Virus record (IMG/VR): IMGVR_UViG_3300025280_000085
Span: 1 to 36,618 of that record
DNA from: a virus
DNA: 36,618 nucleotides
Reading direction: 5' to 3' (one strand)
Part shown: positions 30,325-36,618 of the stretch, piece after piece
How the letters are laid out: each line of letters starts with the position of its first letter
How positions within the stretch are numbered: the first letter of the stretch is position 1
Notes under the pieces: model-generated
Databases searched by the model: none
Told to the model about the DNA's origin: nothing
Seen by the model: only the letters and a program-made list of their open reading frames with translations
Made by a program: the position numbers and the translations under genes

Positions 30325-32409
30325 ATGCCGGTATCTTATCCAAATAAACGCGAACATCAATTGGAGTGGTGGAAGCGTAGGATTCAACACGCTACGGACT
30401 TCTACCGACCTTTTTTCGATGCTTCACAGGTCTTACTCGATCAGTACAATATGCAAGCGGCTACTGAGCGAGAAAAGGACTTGGAAGACCTGTCTTTAAC
30501 GGGCGATCCCGGTACGAGGATCAAAACTAATTTGATCTATGGGTGGATCGACCAGAGTGTCTCTAATATAGCCGCGCACGATCCCAAGTTTAAAATAACT
30601 CCTTTCAATAAAGATGGTGTAGGTCAAGAGCGATTTGTCGCTAAGATAAGCGATTATTGGTATCGTGAAACGGGGCAGTTGGAGCAGGATAAGCGGGTTT
30701 TATTGGATGCTTTTCTCAGTCCTTGGGGTGTTACTAAGGTTGGCTACACCATGGACTTGGAGACGGATATCGTCACCAGCCAGCTTTTGAACCCCGGCAA
30801 GGTGATGGATGATCCCAATACAGAGTCGCTGTTTCTCACTTCGGGTGAGATAACGACGGTCACCGCTGAACAGAGTCACGAAGAGCATATTGCGGTCCAT
30901 ACAGAGTTCCTTCAGCAGCCCGACCTCGACCCTCGCTTTCAGGCTATCTTAGAATCCCACATTCAAGACCATCAAATAATTTTGGACAGGGGAGATGCGG
31001 GAGAGCATACGTCTATAAAATGGGAAGCTCCCTATGGACGAAGGTGGAACCCCGGTGACTTTCTCATGGACCCCTTTGCCTCTGATGGCATACATGATGC
31101 CAAGTGGGTGGCTTTTAGATACGTGCGCCATATAGACGAGATGATGGCAGACGATTCCCTCTATAATACCGCCGACTTGGAACCATCGGAAGAGTTACGG
31201 TTTGCCAATGCCCCTGAGCAAGACAACATCTATGAAATAGATGATTTTGGCATGGTAGAGGGGTATGAGATCTATGCAAGGAATATGGTCATAGGACAGG
31301 GCAGTCGCTCCAACCTATTTCTCAACTTCTCCCCCTCTCACAATAAGTTCTTTCGCTATGAAGAAGATTGGCCTTTCAGGCACGTAGAGGGGTTCCCCTG
31401 TGAGGTCTTGAACTTTAATAATTCATTGACTACGTGGTTCAATAAGCCTCCGCTTCTATTGGCGGGAGGGGATGCGTTGCAGTCACTGGTAAATGAGATA
31501 CTGGACTCTTTCCTGTCGGTCATACGCAAGCAGAAGAATCTCTTTCTCTATGATCCACGTTATGTGTCAGATACAGAGATCAATGACATCCTTCAAGCGG
31601 ATGACATGGAAGCTTTTGAGGTAGAGGGGCTGGTAGAGTCACAGGGTCGTGCTGTGCAAGCGGTGCAGTTTGGGGATGTGCAGAGCGACAAGGGCCAGTT
31701 GCTCAACATGGTTCAAACAATGTTTGATCGCAGTGCGGGTACTCCTCAACCCGTAGCATTGCCCCAGAGCGATACGGCTACTGAAGCCAATATAATGGAT
31801 AAGCGTAATTCGGCCAGAGAGGATGAACGCGCACAGGCTTTTAAGTACTTCCAAGTTCGTAAGGCGATGAAGTTCTGGCAACTTACGACAGAGTTCAAGC
31901 CAGAGAGAATTTTTCTTATAGACCCTAATGCCGATGAGTATGTATCCATTACAGAGGATATGGCAAAGGGTGAATATGATTTTGAGATCGACATAACTTC
32001 TGGGGCAAAGGCTGTAGCCTTAGAGCGTAAGCAGTATCTGGACTTGATCAACTTAATGGGTGGTTTAACAGATAAGATTCAGCAGATTTATGGAGAACCT
32101 CCTAATCTGGGTGAATTGGTTCGGTTGCTGTTGGTGCGAGGTTATGAGATCCATGATCCAGAGCGTATCCTTCCCTTCCTTGATAAACCCGCCAAGGAGG
32201 TCATTAATCCTGCTGCGCCTGAGGCTCAGGCGGCACCGGGACAGGCTCCCGGCGGCGCGAGGGGTGGGGCAAGAGTACCGAGCGGTGCAGTAAATCCGAG
32301 TATGATGCGACAGCCTCCACAGACACCCAGCAATATTTTAGGAGATGCCCAACGTACGCAAGGGCAGGGTGCGCCATCACCGCCCCGTCAGAATGTGGAA
32401 GGACGATAA
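30325..32409 (+). CDS. Portal protein
   Basis: 694 residues following the large terminase, the standard place for the dodecameric portal through which DNA enters and leaves. A start with WWKRRIQHATDFYRPFFDAS, then IKTNLIYGWIDQSVSNIAAHDPKF and LLDAFLSPWGVTKVGY, and the helix-rich segment LQSLVNEILDSFLSVIRKQKNLFLYDP, fit large (P22-size) phage portals. The C-terminal 90 residues are Pro/Gly/Ala/Gln-rich and probably disordered. Assignment rests on size, order and general pattern rather than one diagnostic motif. Confidence 0.85.
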   Translation: MPVSYPNKREHQLEWWKRRIQHATDFYRPFFDASQVLLDQYNMQAATEREKDLEDLSLTGDPGTRIKTNLIYGWIDQSVSNIAAHDPKFKITPFNKDGVGQERFVAKISDYWYRETGQLEQDKRVLLDAFLSPWGVTKVGYTMDLETDIVTSQLLNPGKVMDDPNTESLFLTSGEITTVTAEQSHEEHIAVHTEFLQQPDLDPRFQAILESHIQDHQIILDRGDAGEHTSIKWEAPYGRRWNPGDFLMDPFASDGIHDAKWVAFRYVRHIDEMMADDSLYNTADLEPSEELRFANAPEQDNIYEIDDFGMVEGYEIYARNMVIGQGSRSNLFLNFSPSHNKFFRYEEDWPFRHVEGFPCEVLNFNNSLTTWFNKPPLLLAGGDALQSLVNEILDSFLSVIRKQKNLFLYDPRYVSDTEINDILQADDMEAFEVEGLVESQGRAVQAVQFGDVQSDKGQLLNMVQTMFDRSAGTPQPVALPQSDTATEANIMDKRNSAREDERAQAFKYFQVRKAMKFWQLTTEFKPERIFLIDPNADEYVSITEDMAKGEYDFEIDITSGAKAVALERKQYLDLINLMGGLTDKIQQIYGEPPNLGELVRLLLVRGYEIHDPERILPFLDKPAKEVINPAAPEAQAAPGQAPGGARGGARVPSGAVNPSMMRQPPQTPSNILGDAQRTQGQGAPSPPRQNVEGR

Positions 32410-32411
32410 TT

Positions 32412-32540
32412 ATGCCAAAAGTAGGATCAAAGCATTTTGCCTATTCCTCTAAGGGGATGGCACAGGCCAAAGCATACGCTAAGAAGAAAAAGAAGAAAGT
32501 AACCAAATCTTCCAAGCCCAAATCCAAGCGCAAATACTAG
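32412..32540 (+). CDS. Small basic phage protein, 42 aa
   Basis: ATG 32412 lies 2 bp after the portal stop; TAG at 32538-32540. It starts MPKVGSKHFAYSSKGMAQAKAYAKK, then is Lys-rich. This matches a tiny conserved basic protein found next to head genes in many phages ('MPxVGKKxFPYTxKGxxxAKAYAKK'). Function unknown; its charge suggests DNA or scaffold contact. Missed by length cut-offs. Confidence 0.8.
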   Translation: MPKVGSKHFAYSSKGMAQAKAYAKKKKKKVTKSSKPKSKRKY

Positions 32541-32549
32541 GGGTATATC

Positions 32550-33923
32550 ATGGCTACCAGACAACAACGTAAGGCGAGTAAGTCGAGTAAGTCGAAGAAA
32601 AGCGACCTAGACAAGTTGGAAGAGTTTCTAAAGGGGCTTAGTGGCGGTCCTCTAGCTGATGAAATCAGAGGATTTGTAGCAGAAAGGAAGCAGGGGGCGG
32701 GTGGCTTGCAAGGGGATATGAGCGTAGGGACGGAAGCTCCTGCTTCACAATTTGATAATAAGTGGTCTTTGCGAGGAGGACCAGAGGGGATTCGGAGTAG
32801 AGAGGATGTGCGGGCTTCTACCAATGAAGCTTTCAGGAGGGGGTTAGGCAAACAGGCGAGGGAAGAGTCGGGTATAGCAGCCCCACAAGCCAAAAGTAGA
32901 CTAGATCGATTGAAAGGGCTGGCAGGTAGGGCTGGCAGTTGGCTGGCTTCTGGAAGAGGTGGCATAGAGGGTAGAAACGTCCAACGGAGACAGCCAGCAC
33001 CTGAGGTTGCAAAGCCTAGTGTAGGTCTTATGCAGCCAACGTCACCCTTAACGCAACCTTTAACTGCTTCACCTACGGCCCCAGCAGCAGCAGGGGTACG
33101 TCGCGGTGGTGAGGTAGCCCAAGGGGGACCAAGTGTTGATCCAAGACAAGGTAGAGACTTCCAAAGACCTCCTGTGGCCACAGGAGGTGCGGTAACGGCT
33201 GCTCAGCGTAAGAAGTTAATGGAATCGGCGGGGTTTTCTGGTGCAATGCCTCCTGCGGGTCAACCTCCTATACAACAAGGACCAAGATCGGGACCACAGA
33301 GAGGTTCAGCAGGACAGGAGGGTTCTAGGCCAACGCAGTCGGCACCCCAAAGACCCCCTCAGGCTGCTCCGCAACCGCCATTAACCCTTGATCAGGCTCG
33401 TTTGCCAGCGGCATTAGGTGGAGTAGGTAGATCAAGGGCCATGGGTTTTGGTGATTTTCAGAAGTCTGGAGGAGTAGCGGGAGGGGGATATAGTCCTGCC
33501 GCAGCAAGATTACAAGGCACGATGGAAGCAGGGGCGCAAAGGGCTGGGGCCATAGGAGCAAGGGGTAAGGATGAAAAGATGTATGCTGCGGGTGATCAAT
33601 ATGGTGGTGGACAGGCTAGGTTTAATGTAGAGGAAAAGCAGGTGCGGGATCAAATAGATACCCTACTTCAAAAGGCCCAAGGAGGAGATAGGGCTTCAAA
33701 GCAGGAGTTGTCAAAAATACACGCCGACCTTACGTCTCAAGCTGACAGAGCAGAAGGTGGACCTAGGGTTCGTCCCGGCCAAGGACAGCTAGAGACTACC
33801 GTGGGAGGTTCTGGAGCGCAAAAGCTACCGCAAGTGATAGTAAATAGAATATTGAAAGACTACGGTCAGCAATTTAGAAGTATTTTGGCTGGACAAACGC
33901 AAGGAAGACGCGCTCGTAGATAA
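32550..33923 (+). CDS. Low-complexity head-region protein, 457 aa
   Basis: Basic N-terminus (QQRKASKSSKSKKSDLDKLEEFLKGL), then more than 300 residues rich in Gly, Pro, Gln, Arg and Ala with no predicted fold. Helical patches occur at about 360-415 and near the C-terminus (VIVNRILKDYGQQFRSIL). No homolog recognised. Position between portal and scaffold/capsid suggests a virion or assembly protein. The strong PQ/GR bias may make its codon pattern look like another frame, but the frame is continuous, and it stops four bases into the next gene's start (overlap at 33923). Confidence 0.65.
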   Translation: MATRQQRKASKSSKSKKSDLDKLEEFLKGLSGGPLADEIRGFVAERKQGAGGLQGDMSVGTEAPASQFDNKWSLRGGPEGIRSREDVRASTNEAFRRGLGKQAREESGIAAPQAKSRLDRLKGLAGRAGSWLASGRGGIEGRNVQRRQPAPEVAKPSVGLMQPTSPLTQPLTASPTAPAAAGVRRGGEVAQGGPSVDPRQGRDFQRPPVATGGAVTAAQRKKLMESAGFSGAMPPAGQPPIQQGPRSGPQRGSAGQEGSRPTQSAPQRPPQAAPQPPLTLDQARLPAALGGVGRSRAMGFGDFQKSGGVAGGGYSPAAARLQGTMEAGAQRAGAIGARGKDEKMYAAGDQYGGGQARFNVEEKQVRDQIDTLLQKAQGGDRASKQELSKIHADLTSQADRAEGGPRVRPGQGQLETTVGGSGAQKLPQVIVNRILKDYGQQFRSILAGQTQGRRARR

Positions 33924-34330
33924 TGAAACAAGGTCAAAAATTATATGATTTTAAGTGCAAGGCCTGTGAAAAGGTAGAGGAGAGGTTCGCTTTATTTGAA
34001 GAGCGTAGCTATACGTGCAAGGATTGTGGCGAGGAAACAGAGCGTATGTTTCCCATGAATGCCCTCAAAAGTTTTGTGCCTTTTGAGGAATATTATGATG
34101 AGTCCTTAGATTGCGACATTACTGGACGTAGGCAGAAGAAAGATGTGATGAATGCACTTAATGTGCATGAGTCGGGAGATAGGAAGCATGGAGGGCGTAA
34201 TTGGGATTCGGGTAATCCCACTGCTATTCGCCCTTCATCCAAGCTACGGGGTAAAAAGATCGACGACATCCATCGCAAAAAAGATGTGATGGAGAAGGCT
34301 AAAGATTCTTTTACCTATGATGATGGATAA
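33923..34330 (+). CDS. FmdB-like zinc ribbon protein, 135 aa
   Basis: An N-terminal zinc ribbon with C12-x2-C15 and C32-x2-C35 in the context YDFKCKACEKVEERFAL...TCKDCGEETERMF matches the FmdB/putative regulatory zinc ribbon that many phages carry between portal and capsid genes. The remaining 90 residues are polar and basic with no known domain. Role unknown: regulation or a virion zinc protein. Overlaps the previous stop by one base. Confidence 0.8.
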   Translation: MKQGQKLYDFKCKACEKVEERFALFEERSYTCKDCGEETERMFPMNALKSFVPFEEYYDESLDCDITGRRQKKDVMNALNVHESGDRKHGGRNWDSGNPTAIRPSSKLRGKKIDDIHRKKDVMEKAKDSFTYDDG

Positions 34331-34341
34331 GGAGATGTATA

Positions 34342-35259
34342 ATGACTGAGGCAACTATACCGATAGATCCAGCCATGGATAACCCTGCTGATGCTTTACA
34401 GCAGATGGAGGCGTCCCAACGGTTAAGTGAGATCGATACGGCTATGGATGCTCGACGCGGGGGAGCAACCGCGTCTGCCACTAACCCCAGATCGGATGCG
34501 GCTTCTAATGGAAACTCCAATTCCGATACTACGGGGGAGAAATCTGCTGGCAGGGACCAAGTGCTTCAATACTTGGAGGATAACGCTCATAATATCCCCG
34601 GTGGCGCACAAGCTTTTCGTGAGATGCAACGCACGATCTCCCAACAGGGTCAATCGAATAATAACCTTGAAGGTAGATTGAATGATTTAGAGCAAGCATT
34701 GACGGAAGATCAGCCCGAACAGGTTGATGCAGATACGGAGCGTCGTAGGGCATTAGTGAATCGTATTCCCAAGCAGCAGCAAGAAGCATTTCAAGCTTTA
34801 TTGGATGAGATGGGGTATGTGTCTCGCCAAGATCTTGAAGATCAGGAAGTGGATCGTGAAGCCTATCAATACACGGTAGATACCATTAATGAGGGTGTCG
34901 ATGCGTGGGGAGATAACTTTGGCCATATGGAGGGGGGAGAGTTTGTATGGAACCCCGACATATATGATGGAGTTCGTGAGTTGTACTCGGATATGCTTTC
35001 CAAAGACAAAGGAATCACACCGACGCAACTGTACAAAATCTATCATTTCGATAATCTTCTTGAAGATGCATATAATCGTGGTGCTACGGAAGGACGGGGT
35101 GGCATATCGAATCGCGTGGCTCGTGCGGCCAATGCGAGGACTATAGACCAGTCGTCACATCGTGCGCCTGACAATCAATCGATCTATAGGGAAGGAGACA
35201 GCTTGGATACGGTTACAGAACGTGCCGTATTAAAAGCGTTTCGTGCCTTGGGTCAATAA
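34342..35259 (+). CDS. Capsid scaffolding protein
   Basis: 305 residues directly before the major capsid gene. Acidic and highly helical: a Gln/Asp-rich disordered N-terminal region, long central helices (EMQRTISQQGQSNNNLEGRLNDLEQAL...RRALVNRIPKQQQEAFQALL) and a C-terminal basic helix (ERAVLKAFRALGQ), as phage scaffolds have for binding coat protein. Gene order terminase-portal-scaffold-coat and 20-bp spacing to the coat gene support this. Ribosome site AAGGAGATG lies just before ATG 34342. Confidence 0.85.
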   Translation: MTEATIPIDPAMDNPADALQQMEASQRLSEIDTAMDARRGGATASATNPRSDAASNGNSNSDTTGEKSAGRDQVLQYLEDNAHNIPGGAQAFREMQRTISQQGQSNNNLEGRLNDLEQALTEDQPEQVDADTERRRALVNRIPKQQQEAFQALLDEMGYVSRQDLEDQEVDREAYQYTVDTINEGVDAWGDNFGHMEGGEFVWNPDIYDGVRELYSDMLSKDKGITPTQLYKIYHFDNLLEDAYNRGATEGRGGISNRVARAANARTIDQSSHRAPDNQSIYREGDSLDTVTERAVLKAFRALGQ

Positions 35260-35279
35260 ATATTTGATGGAGCTTTCTA

Positions 35280-36278
35280 ATGGCAACGGGAGAAAGTAGC
35301 CTAAGTAGAACATATGGTCCGTTGCTCACGATGACCTTGGATGAGATCCTTTCATCGGGAGCAATACAGGACAATGTTTATCAGGCCAATCCCACGCTGG
35401 ATTGGTTCAATTCTGGAAATCGTATCAAGGTATTGCAGGGAGGCGAACGTATTCGCATTCCTGTGATGACGGGTACGAATGGTACATTTAAGTGGTATTC
35501 GCAGTTGGATACTCTTAATATCACTCCTTCAATCGGCTTTACCACGGCATGGTATCAGTGGAAGCAAGCCGCAGTCAGCATCGCTATTGACGGTCTTACC
35601 GTTCGTCAGAACATGGGTCCGACACAGATTGCTGACATTATGAAGGAAAAATCCCGTCAGGCCGAACTTAGTTTGGTGGACGGTATTGCTACTGGTGTTT
35701 TCTCTGATGGAACGGGTTCCAGCAATAAGCAGATGACGGGTTTGGAAGCAGCATGTCCAGATGATCCGACTTCTGATACGACCTATGCTGACATCAATCA
35801 GAAAGATAACACTTCGTGGCGCAGTCAGATTCAAAGCAGTGTTGGAGCAGCCGCTACTAATCTCATTTCTAATATGCGGACGGTATGGAATGACTGCGGT
35901 GAAGGGAAATCGGGTTCTAATACTTCGCCCGATTACATCGTCACTACTCAGACGGTTCACGAATCGTTTGAGGCGTTGATTGCTCCTCGCGTACGCTATG
36001 AACCCAACCCTTCGGGTGGTGCAGATGCTGGCGTTGAGAAGCTGCTGTTCAAGGGTGCTACGGTTGTCATGGACAATTTTTGCGGTTCGGGCAACATGTA
36101 CATGCTTAATGGTTCGCATATCATGCTTTTCGTTCACGCGAAGGCTAATATGGCGATGACTGATGAGGGTTTTCAGAAGCCCATCGATCAGGATGCGTTG
36201 GTTGCCCAGATTCTTTTTCAGGGCAATATTGCTGTCAACAATCGTCGTAAGCTTGGTAAGCTTACTGGTATTACCTAA
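35280..36278 (+). CDS. Major capsid protein
   Basis: 332 residues, HK97-fold coat protein by order and pattern. N-terminal arm (TYGPLLTMTLDEILSSG), then IPVMTGTNGTFKWYSQLDTLNITPSIGFTTAWYQWKQAAVSIAIDGL, a helical spine (MKEKSRQAELSLVDGIATGVF), and the late block VEKLLFKGATVVMDNFCGSGNMYMLNGSHIMLFVH, where coat proteins have their last P-domain strand. GGAG precedes ATG. It is probably the most strongly expressed gene of the operon. Coat family assignment is by general likeness rather than a specific sub-family. Confidence 0.9.
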   Translation: MATGESSLSRTYGPLLTMTLDEILSSGAIQDNVYQANPTLDWFNSGNRIKVLQGGERIRIPVMTGTNGTFKWYSQLDTLNITPSIGFTTAWYQWKQAAVSIAIDGLTVRQNMGPTQIADIMKEKSRQAELSLVDGIATGVFSDGTGSSNKQMTGLEAACPDDPTSDTTYADINQKDNTSWRSQIQSSVGAAATNLISNMRTVWNDCGEGKSGSNTSPDYIVTTQTVHESFEALIAPRVRYEPNPSGGADAGVEKLLFKGATVVMDNFCGSGNMYMLNGSHIMLFVHAKANMAMTDEGFQKPIDQDALVAQILFQGNIAVNNRRKLGKLTGIT

Positions 36279-36310
36279 ACTAGGCAGATAAGGCTTAAGG
36301 AGATACCAAA

Positions 36311-36604
36311 ATGGCAGCTTTAACGCATTCTACATCTTCATATGGTCCAGTGGGCGAGAATGCAGTGATTACGGGAACGATTACCATTCCCGATGCGAAT
36401 AAAAATCACATGACACTATTGCCTTCTTCAACTGGTTTTATTTTAGCATGTCAAGTGGCGGCGCAAGAAGAACTTACAACTGATCCACTGGTGGTAATAA
36501 ATACAAACACTTCACTGGATACGGTAAATGGAACCGTATTGATTGAAGCGTCGTCTGCCTGCGAAGTCATCTTCACGGCAGTTGTAAGTGGTGGACCTTT
36601 TTAA
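36311..36604 (+). CDS. Small strand-rich virion protein, 97 aa
   Basis: Begins 32 bp after the coat gene with AAGGAG upstream. Almost all beta-strand-like alternating Thr/Ser/Val residues, few charged residues, no Trp. Such small strand-rich proteins after the coat gene are often capsid decoration or head-completion proteins. I do not recognise the family, so this is inference from position and composition. Confidence 0.65.
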   Translation: MAALTHSTSSYGPVGENAVITGTITIPDANKNHMTLLPSSTGFILACQVAAQEELTTDPLVVINTNTSLDTVNGTVLIEASSACEVIFTAVVSGGPF

Positions 36605-36618
36605 TTCAAAAGTTATTT

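Overview
The window is a stretch of a tailed double-stranded DNA phage genome, most likely podovirus-like. It carries the phage head and packaging set (small and large terminase, portal, scaffold, major capsid protein). It also has three very long virion-type proteins typical of ejected/internal or tail-associated proteins, an amidase endolysin, and a block of small accessory genes. Ribosome binding sites are strong AGGAGG types, so the host is a bacterium; nothing here fixes the host genus. No integrase, tRNA, DNA polymerase or helicase is visible, so the rest of the genome lies outside the window. The first gene is cut by the left edge.

Layout. (1) 1-13038, plus strand: a >1300-residue virion protein whose N-terminus is a 14-residue tandem repeat, a 626-residue virion protein, a 2288-residue polyvalent protein with an HExxH metalloprotease-like site, and a PD-(D/E)XK nuclease of Hjc type. 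(2) 12982-26757, minus strand: endolysin, zinc-cluster and nuclease-like proteins, a repeat/structured intergenic zone (15.3-16.9 kb), a RAMP-like protein, a ParB-like protein, an SSB-like protein, DUF932 and GP88 proteins, and a run of short coupled genes including four under 60 codons. A single plus-strand gene (19747-20361, regulator-like) interrupts it behind its own sigma70-type promoter and a hairpin-rich leader. (3) 25321-27480: a zone packed with dozens of perfect short inverted repeats, one 167-codon gene about half of whose length is hairpin, and very large palindromes. (4) 27355-36604, plus strand: promoters with extended -10 boxes, then terminase, portal, scaffold and capsid genes.

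How it fits together. The plus-strand right arm builds and fills the capsid, and the plus-strand left arm makes large virion proteins. The minus-strand arm looks like the early/host-takeover and DNA-metabolism set plus lysis. The two arms diverge at about 27.0-27.4 kb and converge at 13.0 kb. The most unusual content is non-coding or overlaps coding: (a) the hairpin field at 25.3-27.3 kb, with covarying stem copies; (b) about 25 irregularly spaced copies of a TTGACNAGYC-like motif at 15.35-16.57 kb, near a ParB-like gene; (c) two crossing (pseudoknot-order) inverted-repeat pairs at 16.66-16.89 kb; and (d) a phage protein with both sequence hallmarks of the RAMP/Cas7 fold.
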